A stretch of 64,000 nt of DNA from Rubrivivax sp. GTDB lineage: Bacteria > Pseudomonadota > Gammaproteobacteria > Burkholderiales > Burkholderiaceae_C. Positions 10,004-21,260 of the stretch are shown one piece after another; the first letter of the stretch is position 1, and each line of letters opens with the position of its first letter. The notes below the pieces were generated by a model. That model was not told where the DNA came from, did no database searches, and saw only the letters and a program-made list of their open reading frames with translations. The stretch lies in contig JAIYCR010000010.1 of the NCBI GenBank assembly GCA_027487905.1, positions 109,459-173,458 of the forward strand, in the 5' to 3' direction. A program made the translations under genes and the position numbers.

Positions 10004-10828
10004 ATGACCTACTGCGTGGGCATCAAGCTCGATGCCGGCCTCGTCTTCCTGTCCGACTCGCGGACCAACGCCGGCCTGGACGCCATCAGCACCTTTCGCA
10101 AGATGATCGTCTACGAGCAGCCGGGCGAGCGCTTCATGGTGCTGCTGTCGGCGGGCAACCTGAGCATCAGCCAGTCGGTGCGCGAGATGCTGCAGGTGGA
10201 AAAGCTGGACAACGGCGACAAGCCGCCCATCACCATCTGGAACGCCGAGAGCCTGTTCGACGCCGTGCGGGTGCTGGGCAGCGCAGTGCGGCGCGTCTAC
10301 GAACAGGACGGGCCTTCGCTGAAGGCCGCGGGCGTGGACTTCAACGCCTCGATGATCTTCGGCGGCCAGGTCAAGGGCGAGGCGATGCGGCTCTTCCTCG
10401 TCTACTCGGCGGGCAACTTCATCGAGGCCACGCGCGAGACGCCTTTCTTCCAGGTGGGCGAGAGCAAGTACGGCAAGCCCATCCTGGACCGGGTGCTCAC
10501 CCCGGACACGCCGCTGGAGGAAGCGGCCAAGTGCGCGCTGGTGTCCATGGACAGCACGCTGAAGTCCAACCTGTCGGTGGGCCTGCCGCTGGACCTGGCT
10601 GTCTACCAGCGCGACGCACTGCAGAGCAGCCGGCTGGTGTGCATCGACGAGCACAACCCCTACTTCCACATGATCCGCGCCACCTGGGGCCAGCGGCTGC
10701 GTCAGGTGTTCGAGTCCATCGACGACCCGCAGTGGAACGGGGGCGCGGCGGCCAACCCGCTGTGCGTGCCGGATGCCCGCCACGCGCCGCTGCGCAAGAT
10801 CACCCACCCCGGGGAGCGGCTGATCTGA
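10004..10828 (+). CDS. Anbu, ancestral beta-subunit proteasome-like protein
   Basis: This 274-residue protein belongs to the Anbu family, bacterial relatives of HslV and proteasome beta subunits. It starts MTYCVGIKLDAGLVFLSDSR; Met removal would expose Thr2, the position of the Ntn-hydrolase nucleophile. Other family segments are MIFGGQVKGEAMRLFLVYSAGNF and NPYFHMIRATWGQRLRQ. Anbu genes are usually linked to circularly permuted ATP-grasp, alpha-E and transglutaminase genes; those genes are in this window but 31 kb away. Here its partner is an alpha/beta hydrolase whose ATG overlaps the Anbu stop. The cellular substrate of the family is not known to me. Confidence 0.92.
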   Translation: MTYCVGIKLDAGLVFLSDSRTNAGLDAISTFRKMIVYEQPGERFMVLLSAGNLSISQSVREMLQVEKLDNGDKPPITIWNAESLFDAVRVLGSAVRRVYEQDGPSLKAAGVDFNASMIFGGQVKGEAMRLFLVYSAGNFIEATRETPFFQVGESKYGKPILDRVLTPDTPLEEAAKCALVSMDSTLKSNLSVGLPLDLAVYQRDALQSSRLVCIDEHNPYFHMIRATWGQRLRQVFESIDDPQWNGGAAANPLCVPDARHAPLRKITHPGERLI

Positions 10829-11691
10829 TGACGGCGCCCGAGCGGCGGCCGCGCACCCTCGTCTTCAGCCACGCCAACGGGTTTCCCGCAGGCACCTATC
10901 GACGACTCTTCGCCCGCTGGCGCGCAGCGGGTTGGCGGGTGGAGGCCATCGAACGCATCGGCCACCACCCCGACCGCCCGGTCACCGGCAACTGGCCGCA
11001 CCTGCGCGACGAGCTGTGCGAACGCCTGCAGGGCCTGGCCGGCGACGGGCCGGTGCACCTGGTCGGGCATTCGCTGGGCGGCTTCCTCAGCGTGCTGGCC
11101 GCCGCCCACCGGCCGGCCGCGGTGCGCGGCGTGGTGCTGCTCGATTCACCCATCATCGCCGGCTGGCGCGCCCAGACGCTGCGCCTGGCCAAGTCCAGCG
11201 GACTCATCCGCCGCGTGTCGCCGGGCAAGGTGTCGCAGCGGCGGCGGCATGAATGGCCGGATGCGGCGGCCGTGCTCGCCCATTTCCAGCGCAAGGCCGC
11301 GTTCGCCCGCTGGCACCCCGAGGTTCTGGCCGACTACGTCGAGACCGGCTTCGACCCGGCCGGGCACGATCCAGCCGTCCGCGTGCTGGGCTTTCGCCGC
11401 GACATCGAAACCCGCATCTACAACACCCTGCCCCACCACATTCCCCAGGTGCTGCGCCGCCACCCGCTGCGCTGCCCACTGGCCTTTCTCGGCGGCACGC
11501 AGTCGGCCGAGGTGCGGCAGGTGGGGCTGGACGCCACGAGACGCCTCGCCCACGGGCGGATGGGCTGGGTGGAAGGAAGCCACCTCTTCCCGATGGAGCG
11601 GCCCGACGAGACCGCCGATGCGGTGCTCGGGTGGGTGGAGGCCTTCGATGGCGTGGAAAACCCGAAGGCGCAGGGAAACCGCCCCTGCTGA
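10828..11691 (+). CDS. Alpha/beta hydrolase
   Basis: A 287-residue alpha/beta-hydrolase-fold enzyme of unknown substrate. The nucleophile elbow GHSLGG places the serine at residue 82. An early HANGFPAGTY oxyanion-hole segment is followed by a cap region rich in Arg and Lys around residues 115-150, and a C-terminal EGSHLFPMERPDETADAV supplies the catalytic His. The start overlaps the Anbu stop (TGATG). The last 17 codons lie after a point where a downstream duplicate of this gene's 3' end has a stop codon, so the native C-terminus was probably ...LGWV and the present tail is acquired sequence. Confidence 0.85.
   Translation: MTAPERRPRTLVFSHANGFPAGTYRRLFARWRAAGWRVEAIERIGHHPDRPVTGNWPHLRDELCERLQGLAGDGPVHLVGHSLGGFLSVLAAAHRPAAVRGVVLLDSPIIAGWRAQTLRLAKSSGLIRRVSPGKVSQRRRHEWPDAAAVLAHFQRKAAFARWHPEVLADYVETGFDPAGHDPAVRVLGFRRDIETRIYNTLPHHIPQVLRRHPLRCPLAFLGGTQSAEVRQVGLDATRRLAHGRMGWVEGSHLFPMERPDETADAVLGWVEAFDGVENPKAQGNRPC
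11598..11650 (+). repeat. 53-bp direct repeat, copy 1 (inside hydrolase 3' end)
   Basis: The 53 bases match those at 12164-12216 at 51 positions. The differences are G at 11622 against A at 12188, and G at 11638 against T at 12204. The second difference turns a GAG codon in this copy into a TAG stop in the other. The two copies are 566 bases apart and enclose the nucleotidyltransferase/HepT-remnant module. Confidence 0.9.
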
Positions 11692-11703
11692 TGCCTTCTG
11701 GTC

Positions 11704-11805
11704 TCAGCTCGAAGCGGAGGGCTTCGAATCGAAACCTTGCACCTGCTCGAGCTGGCTCAACAACACGATCATGTGGCGCAGCCGAATGACGTCATAGGGC
11801 GACAT
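11704..11805 (-). pseudogene. Remnant of a HepT-like (HEPN/DUF86) toxin
   Basis: A 33-codon frame starts 14 bases inside the nucleotidyltransferase gene and reads [20 protein letters not shown]. That opening, MS-YD--RLRHM, is typical of HepT/DUF86 HEPN proteins encoded directly after MNT-family antitoxins. Full-length members have about 110-140 residues with an R-X4-6-H RNase motif; here the frame ends in TGA after unrelated sequence and the motif is absent. I infer a truncated toxin whose body was deleted. It was too short to be picked up as an ordinary open frame. Confidence 0.6.
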
Positions 11806-12094
11806 ACTGGGGTTCCGCGGTGCGCAGCACTTCGTCTCGAAAGTGACGGCTCAGGTCGCCCGCTGTGCGCAGATCCACGCGGCGGCCGCCCAGCAGCGCT
11901 GACAGCTCGATCTCGATGCGCGCCATGTCGAACAGCGTGGTGCTGGCGCTGGGCTCGAACTCGACGAGAAGGTCGACGTCGCTGTCGGGTCGGTCTGTTC
12001 CCTTCAGGCGCGAGCCGAACAGCGACAGCCTGCGGATGTGATGTCGCCGGCAGACAGCGGCCAGTTCAGCCTCGGACACGCTCAGCAACGCCAC
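11792..12094 (-). CDS. MNT-family nucleotidyltransferase (MntA-like antitoxin)
   Basis: A 100-residue minimal nucleotidyltransferase. The motif [20 protein letters not shown] gives the GS-X10-DXD core that binds Mg-ATP, and a further acidic residue occurs in [11 protein letters not shown]. In characterised pairs, MntA adds AMP units to the HepT HEPN RNase and silences it. A GTG start is used, preceded by a good AAGGAG ribosome site seven bases upstream. The reading frame overlaps the HepT remnant by 14 bases in the normal antitoxin-first order. With no intact toxin left, the gene is probably a relic or acts on a partner elsewhere. Confidence 0.85.
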   Translation of the reverse strand: MALLSVSEAELAAVCRRHHIRRLSLFGSRLKGTDRPDSDVDLLVEFEPSASTTLFDMARIEIELSALLGGRRVDLRTAGDLSRHFRDEVLRTAEPQYVAL

Positions 12095-12120
12095 GGAACG
12101 CTCCTTTTCGCTTGATGTTT

Positions 12121-12169
12121 GGCCGCGATCCTATCGTCCGTCGACTGACGGATCAGGTCGGTCGCGGCC
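12121..12169. repeat. Imperfect inverted repeat next to direct-repeat copy 2
   Basis: GGCCGCGA at 12121-12128 is complementary to TCGCGGCC at 12162-12169, and TCCGTC at 12137-12142 pairs with GACGGA at 12147-12152 around a GACT loop. The middle parts do not pair. No T-run follows on either strand, so it is not a standard terminator. Its right end overlaps the first six bases of the second 53-bp repeat. Confidence 0.6.
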
Positions 12170-12216
12170 CGACGAGACCGCCGATGCAGTGCTCGGGTGG
12201 GTGTAGGCCTTCGATG
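12164..12216 (+). repeat. 53-bp direct repeat, copy 2 (orphan hydrolase 3' end)
   Basis: This copy repeats the hydrolase coding sequence for PDETADAVLGWV and then reads TAG at 12204-12206. It carries no gene of its own. I infer that it is the original 3' end of the hydrolase, separated from the gene by insertion of the 566-bp module. Confidence 0.9.
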
Positions 12217-12239
12217 CGCCGCACCCCCACCGATATACT
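12211..12239 (+). promoter_or_regulatory. Possible sigma-70 promoter of pyrG
   Basis: TATACT at 12234-12239 matches the -10 consensus at five of six positions and is the most AT-rich spot upstream of pyrG. TCGATG, 17 bases before it, is a weak -35. Transcription would start near 12246, leaving a leader of about 84 bases. Confidence 0.4.
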
Positions 12240-12263
12240 CCGCTTTTACCACCCGGGCCCTGA

Positions 12264-14860
<2,597 letters not shown>

Positions 14861-14907
14861 AATCCGGTCCTCGCGCGGCGGTCGCCGCCGCCCCTCCCGA
14901 CCCTGCC

Positions 14908-15216
14908 ATGGCCGAAGCCTTCATCGTCGTCGAATCCCAGGTCACCGACCCCACGGCCTTCCAGGCCTACATGGCCGCAGCGCCCGCCGTGGTGCGCGAG
15001 TTCCACGGCCAGTACCTGGTGCGCGGCGGCCGCATGCGCGTGCTCGAGGGCGACTGGACACCCCCGCGCCTGACGGTGCTGCGCTATCCAAGCTTCGAGG
15101 CCGCCTCGGCGATGTACGACAGCCCGGCCTACCAGGCGGTGCGCGCGCTGCGTCTGGGCAGCACGGCCTGCTTCAACATGGTGCTGGTCGAAGGCGTGGA
15201 CGCGCCGCCCGCCTGA
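14908..15216 (+). CDS. DUF1330 family protein
   Basis: A 102-residue dimeric alpha+beta barrel-type protein of the DUF1330 family, with EAFIVVESQVTDPTAFQAYM at the N-terminus and the conserved GGRMRVLEGDW and VLRYPSFEAA segments. The biochemical role of the family is unknown to me; related folds include small monooxygenases and chlorite dismutase-like proteins. It lies between kdsA and eno, a position it holds in many Burkholderiales, and is probably part of that transcript. Start chosen at the ATG 47 bases after the kdsA stop. Confidence 0.85.
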   Translation: MAEAFIVVESQVTDPTAFQAYMAAAPAVVREFHGQYLVRGGRMRVLEGDWTPPRLTVLRYPSFEAASAMYDSPAYQAVRALRLGSTACFNMVLVEGVDAPPA

Positions 15217-16569
<1,353 letters not shown>

Positions 16570-16588
16570 GCGCGACTCAGACTCGCCC

Positions 16589-17266
16589 ATGGCCACCGTG
16601 CCGCACACGGCCCGCATCGACCACCTGGTCTTCACCGCGCCTGACCTCGAGCGCGGCGAGCAGTGGCTCACCCGCGCGCTGGGCGTGCCGCTCGGGCCGG
16701 GCGGGCAGCACAGCCGCATGGGCACGCACAACCGGCTGCTGCGGCTGCAGGACGAGGTCTACCTCGAAGTCATCGCGCCCGACCCGTCGCTGATGGCGCC
16801 GCACCATCCGCGCTGGTTCGGCCTGGACGACCTGGCCCCCGGCGCGTCGCCGCGGCTGGGCGCGTGGGTGGTTCGAACCCAGGACATCGAAGCCGCCCGC
16901 GCCGCCTGTGGTGATGCCGCCGATCCCGGCGCGGTGCAGCCGATGAGCCGCGGCCCCTGGGACTGGCGGATCACCGTGCCGCCGCTCGGGCGCGCGGCGC
17001 TGGACGGGCTGGCGCCGGCCCTGATCGAATGGCCTGAAGGCCGGCACCCGGCGGCTGCGCTGGTGCCCAGCGGCGTGCGCCTGATCGGCCTGACGCTGCA
17101 CCACGCCGACCCGGCACCGGTGCAGGCGCTGATGGACCGGCTCGGGCTGGCCGGCGAGGTGGCCGTGGCCCGTGCCGCGGCCGACAGCGAGCCTTTCATC
17201 GACGCCCTGTTCGCCACGCCCACCGGCCCCTGCCGCATCTCCTGCACCCAATGGCACCGCCCGTGA
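16589..17266 (+). CDS. VOC (glyoxalase-like) family protein
   Basis: A 225-residue protein with a glyoxalase-like fold. The opening ARIDHLVFTAPDLERGEQWL and LGVPLGPGGQHSRMGTHNRLL are typical of the glyoxalase_3 group, where His in IDH and the first MGTHN residues lie near the predicted metal site, and YLEVIAPDPS supplies the usual Glu. No substrate can be assigned. It starts 19 bases after eno and its 3' end overlaps the DUF455 gene by 16 bases, so the two are probably translated together. Confidence 0.8.
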   Translation: MATVPHTARIDHLVFTAPDLERGEQWLTRALGVPLGPGGQHSRMGTHNRLLRLQDEVYLEVIAPDPSLMAPHHPRWFGLDDLAPGASPRLGAWVVRTQDIEAARAACGDAADPGAVQPMSRGPWDWRITVPPLGRAALDGLAPALIEWPEGRHPAAALVPSGVRLIGLTLHHADPAPVQALMDRLGLAGEVAVARAAADSEPFIDALFATPTGPCRISCTQWHRP

Positions 17267-18096
17267 CGGCCCTGGCCGCGGGCGGCGCGGGCCGCTCGCT
17301 GCGGGAGCAGGCGCGAGACGCCCTGGCCTGTGACGACCCGACGCTGAAGGCGCAGTGGGCGCTGGCGCTGGCCGACAGCGCCCGCTGCGCCACCGAGGCC
17401 GAACTCGAGGGAAGCCCCCTGGAGCCACCCGCCGCTGCGCTGCCGGGCCGGCCCGACCGCCCACGCCTGGTGCCGGTTCGCGACGTGCCCGGGCGAAGCA
17501 CCCACACGGCCGAAGGCCGGGCTGCCTTGCTGCATGCCATTGCCCACATCGAGTTCAACGCCATCAACCTGGCCCTCGATGCGGCCTGGCGCTTCCCCGG
17601 GCTGCCGGCAGCCTTCTACCGCGACTGGCTGAAGGTGGCCGGCGAGGAGGCCCTCCACTTCGGGCTGCTGCGCGAGCACCTGCGCAGCCTGGGCCACGAC
17701 TACGGCGACTTCGACGCCCACGACGGCCTGTGGACCATGACCGCGCGCACCGCCGGCGACCTCGCCGCGCGGCTGGCCCTGGTGCCGCGCACGCTGGAGG
17801 CCCGCGGCCTGGATGCCACGCCGCCGCTGCAGAACAAGTTCGCCCAGGCCGGCGACGCGCGCGCGGTGGAGATCCTGGCCACCATCCTGGCCGATGAGGT
17901 CGGGCATGTGGCCATCGGCAACCACTGGTACCGCTGGGTGTGCCAGCGCGATGGCCTGGAGCCGCTGGCCCACACCCGCGAGATGGCGCGCCTGCACGCC
18001 GCGCCGCGCCTGCGGCCTCCGTTCAACCTCGATGCACGACGGGCCGCTGGCTTCGTCGATGCCGAGCTCGCGCAGCTGCAGTCCGCCGAAGGTTGA
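17251..18096 (+). CDS. DUF455 ferritin-like protein
   Basis: A 281-residue protein with a ferritin-like di-iron pattern: HIEFNAINLALD, EEALHFGLLREHL and ILADEVGHVAIGNHWY supply Glu and His ligands spaced as in MiaE-like proteins. The family is annotated DUF455; an oxygenase or hydroxylase activity is plausible from the fold but not shown here. Its start overlaps the 3' end of the VOC gene. I chose the ATG giving MAPPVTALAAG; conserved sequence begins near SLREQARDAL. Confidence 0.82.
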   Translation: MAPPVTALAAGGAGRSLREQARDALACDDPTLKAQWALALADSARCATEAELEGSPLEPPAAALPGRPDRPRLVPVRDVPGRSTHTAEGRAALLHAIAHIEFNAINLALDAAWRFPGLPAAFYRDWLKVAGEEALHFGLLREHLRSLGHDYGDFDAHDGLWTMTARTAGDLAARLALVPRTLEARGLDATPPLQNKFAQAGDARAVEILATILADEVGHVAIGNHWYRWVCQRDGLEPLAHTREMARLHAAPRLRPPFNLDARRAAGFVDAELAQLQSAEG

Positions 18097-18166
18097 TGCG
18101 GAGCCGTCAGGCGGCGTGCCCGCTCGCCCCCTAAACTGCCGGATTTCATCTTTCGAGGCCTCCGGC

Positions 18167-19033
18167 ATGTCCTTCCAGAGCACCCGTCGTTTCCTGCAGC
18201 TCAGCGGCGTCATCGCCGCCGGCTTCGTCCTCGCCGCCTGCGGCAAGAAGGAAGAAGCGCCCCCGCCGGCCGCACCCGCTCCTGCGGCCGCGCCCGCGCC
18301 GGCACCCAAGACCTTCACCGTGGGCACCGATGCGGCCTACGCGCCGTTCGAGTTCCAGAACGAGAAGGGCGAGATCGTCGGCTTCAGCGTCGACCTGCTC
18401 AACGCCGTGGCGGCCAAGGGCGGCTTCCAGGTGAAGTTCGTCAACACCCCATGGGAAGGTATCTTCAACAGCCTGCAGCAAGGCGACCGCGACCTGCTGA
18501 TCTCGTCGATCACCATCACCGACGAGCGCCGCCAGACCATGGACTTCAGCAATCCCTACTTCGACGCGCAGCAGCTCATCGCGGTCAAGGGCAGCAGCAA
18601 GGTCGAGAAGTTCGACGACCTGAAGAAGCTCAAGGTGGGCGTGCAGACCGGCACCACCGGCGACGAGGTGGTGACCAAGCTGCTGGGCAAGACGAGCAAG
18701 AACGTCAAGCGCTTCGAGTCCACGCCGCTGGCACTCAAGGAACTCGAGGCCGGTGGCGTCGATGCGGTGGTGGCCGACAACGGCGTGGTCATCAACTACG
18801 TGGCTAACAACCCGGGTGGCCAGTTCCGCACGGTGGCCGACACCGCCTTCGCGCCCGAGCAGTACGGCATCGCGGTGAAGAAGGGCAATGCCGAGCTGCT
18901 CGAGCTCGTCAACGAGGGCCTGGCCGCCATCAAGGCGGATGGCAGCTACGACCAGATCTACGCCAAGACCTTCGGCGCGGCCCCGGCCGCCCCGGCGGCG
19001 GCGCCCGCACCGGCCACCGCGGCGTCCAAGTAA
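18167..19033 (+). CDS. Amino-acid ABC transporter substrate-binding lipoprotein (family 3)
   Basis: A 288-residue periplasmic lipoprotein. The signal peptide has STRRFLQL, resembling a Tat motif, and ends in the lipobox LAAC with the lipidated Cys at residue 25. A Pro/Ala-rich linker leads into the family 3 domain, seen in TVGTDAAYAPFEFQNEKGEI and ITITDERRQTMDFSNPYF. Ligands of the family are polar amino acids or related cations. A second Ala/Pro tail closes the protein. It is followed 30 bases later by a matching permease, but no ATPase gene is near. TAAACT 35 bases upstream could be a -10 element. Confidence 0.9.
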   Translation: MSFQSTRRFLQLSGVIAAGFVLAACGKKEEAPPPAAPAPAAAPAPAPKTFTVGTDAAYAPFEFQNEKGEIVGFSVDLLNAVAAKGGFQVKFVNTPWEGIFNSLQQGDRDLLISSITITDERRQTMDFSNPYFDAQQLIAVKGSSKVEKFDDLKKLKVGVQTGTTGDEVVTKLLGKTSKNVKRFESTPLALKELEAGGVDAVVADNGVVINYVANNPGGQFRTVADTAFAPEQYGIAVKKGNAELLELVNEGLAAIKADGSYDQIYAKTFGAAPAAPAAAPAPATAASK

Positions 19034-19063
19034 GCCAAGCCGCGAACCGCCGGACACCGGGCC

Positions 19064-19816
19064 ATGGACCTGCGCTGGGACATCCTCGCGGGCTATGGCC
19101 CGTTGTTCGTGACCGGCCTGCGCATGACGGTGCAGCTCGCGCTGGTCGCCGTCGTGTGCGGGCTGGTGCTGGGCACCCTGCTCGGGCTGGTGGCGGCCTC
19201 GCGGGATGCACCCCGCCCGAAGTCGCCGCTGGTGGGCGCGGGCCTCGCGCTGCTGCGGGGCGTGACCATCGGCTACGTCGCCTTCTTCCGCGGCACGCCG
19301 CTGTTCGTGCAGATCCTGCTGGTTCACTTCGCGCTGATGCCCGCGCTGGTGCACCCCGACCACGGCCTGCTGCTGGCCGGCGACGCAGCGCGCACCTTCC
19401 GCCAGGAGCACGGTGCCTTCTTCTCCGGCGCGCTGGCCCTCACGCTGAACGCCGGGGCCTACATCTCGGAGATCTTCCGCGCCGGCATTCAGAGCATCCA
19501 CACCGGGCAGACGCAGGCGGCCTACAGCCTGGGCCTGACCCACGGGCAGTCGATGCGCTTCATCGTGCTTCCGCAGGCGTTCCGGCGCATGGTGCCCGCG
19601 CTGGTGAACGAGGGCGTCACGCTGATCAAGGACTCGTCGCTGGTCTCGGCCATCGGCCTGGCCGAACTGGCCCTGGCGGCGCGCACGGTGGCGGGGGCCT
19701 ATTCCCGCTACTGGGAGCCTTACCTGGCCATCTCGGCGGTGTATCTGGTGCTCACTCTGGCACTGTCCTTGCTTGCCAAACGGCTCGAGGCGCCTGCCCA
19801 TCTGAGGGGTCGGTGA
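19064..19816 (+). CDS. Amino-acid ABC transporter permease (HisM/GlnP family)
   Basis: A 250-residue inner-membrane permease with about five transmembrane helices. The family motifs are FVTGLRMTVQLAL, FFRGTPLFVQILL, and the EAA loop GAYISEIFRAGIQSIHTGQTQAAYSLGL, which docks the ATPase, then VLPQAFRRMVPALVNEGVTLIKDSSL. Residues ~85-125 hold an insertion longer than usual between the second and third core helices. The transporter must borrow an ATPase encoded elsewhere because none follows; the next gene is a porin behind its own leader. Confidence 0.9.
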   Translation: MDLRWDILAGYGPLFVTGLRMTVQLALVAVVCGLVLGTLLGLVAASRDAPRPKSPLVGAGLALLRGVTIGYVAFFRGTPLFVQILLVHFALMPALVHPDHGLLLAGDAARTFRQEHGAFFSGALALTLNAGAYISEIFRAGIQSIHTGQTQAAYSLGLTHGQSMRFIVLPQAFRRMVPALVNEGVTLIKDSSLVSAIGLAELALAARTVAGAYSRYWEPYLAISAVYLVLTLALSLLAKRLEAPAHLRGR

Positions 19817-19970
19817 GGCGCTTCGGCGCGTGGAATCGGGTGTTGCCGGCCGCCGAATGTTGCGTTGCAGCAACTGATGTGACTTGAAACCTTCATCCAG
19901 CCGTCAAGCAAGCGATCATCACGTGTCGTCTTGACACAGACGCTTTTCCTACTCAATACGAGGTTTCCAT

Positions 19971-20975
19971 ATGAAGAAAGCAATCGTTTCGGCTGCCGTC
20001 CTGTTCGGCGCCCTGGGTTCGGCCCACGCGCAGATGACCATCTACGGTCTGATCGACGCCAGCTACGGCAAGAGCCTGTACAGCGACGTCTTCACCAATG
20101 ACAAGGCCGACTTCCACTCCGGCGGCGACAACGGCAGCAGCGAAGGCAACTCGACCACCCGCATCGGCCTGAAGGGCTCCACCGACCTGGGCTCGGGCAT
20201 CAAGGCGAACTTCCGCTTCGAATCCAACGGCATCACCAGCGACGGCAACATCAACTCGCCCACGCTCGGCCGCCAGGCCTGGCTCGGCTTCTCCGGCGCC
20301 TTCGGTGAAGTGCGCCTGGGCCGCCAGGATTCGGTCTCGTTCCAGACGATGATCGACTATGACTTCAACGGCGCTTCCAACGGCGTGTCCGCCTGGGGCT
20401 ACTCGGCCGTCGCGCCGTGGCTGCCTGGCCGTCAGAGCCGCTCGCTGCAGTACATCTCCCCGAGCTTCGGTGGCCTGACCGCCCACGTGGGCTTCGTGGC
20501 CGAAGGCAACCGTGGCACCAACGCCACCGGTGGCACCGCCGAGAACGTGTTCTCGGGCGCCGTGAAGTACGCCGCCGGCCCGCTGTCGGTGGCTGCCTCG
20601 GTGCAGACCAAGGAGTTCTCCAACACCAAGCAGTTCTACTCGGTGGCGGGCAGCTACGACCTGGGCATCGTCAAGGGCAGCCTCGGCTACGCCGACGGCG
20701 GCAAGTTCGTCGACGGCGGCACCGGCAAGGGCATCAGCCTGGGCCTGGTGGCTCCGATCGCCGGCTTCAACGTCGGTGCCCTGTACGGCCGCAACGCCGA
20801 CAGCGACATGAAGATCGACTCGTATGAAGTCTTCGTGAACACGGAGATCTTCAAGAACACGATCGCCTACGCCGAGTTCGGCAGCTGGAAGTCCGACGGC
20901 GCCGCGTTCCGCGCTGCCACCGGCGCCAAGGCCGACGGCACCGGCGCCGCCATCGGCGTGATCTACGTGTTCTGA
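19971..20975 (+). CDS. Gram-negative porin
   Basis: A 334-residue outer-membrane general-diffusion porin of the betaproteobacterial type. The signal peptide MKKAIVSAAVLFGALGSAHA is cleaved before QMTIYGLIDASYG. The mature chain shows alternating amphipathic strands, the motif GRQAWLGFSGAFGEVRLGRQ and the terminal Phe in IGVIYVF needed for Bam-dependent assembly. GAGG lies seven bases before the ATG. Codon use is the cleanest high-expression type in the window. The 154-base leader holds a GTTGC-A-GCAAC palindrome at 19864-19874 and no convincing promoter. Four hairpin units follow the gene. Confidence 0.94.
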   Translation: MKKAIVSAAVLFGALGSAHAQMTIYGLIDASYGKSLYSDVFTNDKADFHSGGDNGSSEGNSTTRIGLKGSTDLGSGIKANFRFESNGITSDGNINSPTLGRQAWLGFSGAFGEVRLGRQDSVSFQTMIDYDFNGASNGVSAWGYSAVAPWLPGRQSRSLQYISPSFGGLTAHVGFVAEGNRGTNATGGTAENVFSGAVKYAAGPLSVAASVQTKEFSNTKQFYSVAGSYDLGIVKGSLGYADGGKFVDGGTGKGISLGLVAPIAGFNVGALYGRNADSDMKIDSYEVFVNTEIFKNTIAYAEFGSWKSDGAAFRAATGAKADGTGAAIGVIYVF

Positions 20976-20988
20976 TCCACCTCCGCTT

Positions 20989-21008
20989 CCACGGCCCCAG
21001 GGCCGTGG
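20989..21008 (+). terminator. Hairpin after the porin gene
   Basis: CCACGGCC (20989-20996) pairs perfectly with GGCCGTGG (21001-21008) around a four-base loop, 13 bases after the porin stop. No T-run follows, so it may be a stabilising 3' hairpin rather than the terminator itself. Confidence 0.55.
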
Positions 21009-21022
21009 ACCGCGAGTGCCCA

Positions 21023-21125
21023 CGCCCGGCTTGCCGGGCGTTTTCATTTGATGCCGGCTTGCCGGGCCTTTTTCATTGCGTCCCGGCTTGCCGGGCGTTT
21101 TTCATTCGGTGCCGGCTTTCCAGGG
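21023..21125 (+). terminator. Tandem intrinsic terminators (three good units and one decayed)
   Basis: A unit with the core CCGGC-TT-GCCGG followed by TTTT(T)CATT repeats with a 28-29 base period; the GCTTG centres are at 21029, 21057 and 21086, and a decayed GCTTT centre is at 21115. The first unit has an 8-bp stem with two-base loop, then TTTT; the second and third have shorter stems and five Ts. Each unit alone looks like a Rho-independent terminator for the porin. Confidence 0.8.
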
Positions 21126-21260
21126 GTCGTCAGGAGCGGCCAGCTTCCCGGGCGCTTTCCGGGTCTCCTTGTCCTGCGCAAGCTCTCGGCCGCCAGGCCA
21201 TCCCGCGCGCCCTGCGCCCGATGCGACGCCCCCGCGCAGCGCCACGGGGGACAATCGCCC

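Noticed and set aside
12121..12169. Integron attC site next to the MNT module
   Set aside because: The conserved outer GTTRRRY / RYYYAAC boxes are absent and there is no integrase gene in the window.
19931..19959. TTGACA as -35 of a porin promoter
   Set aside because: A -10 at the right spacing would fall at 19954-19959 with a poor match and place the start of transcription within five bases of the ATG, inside the GAGG ribosome site.
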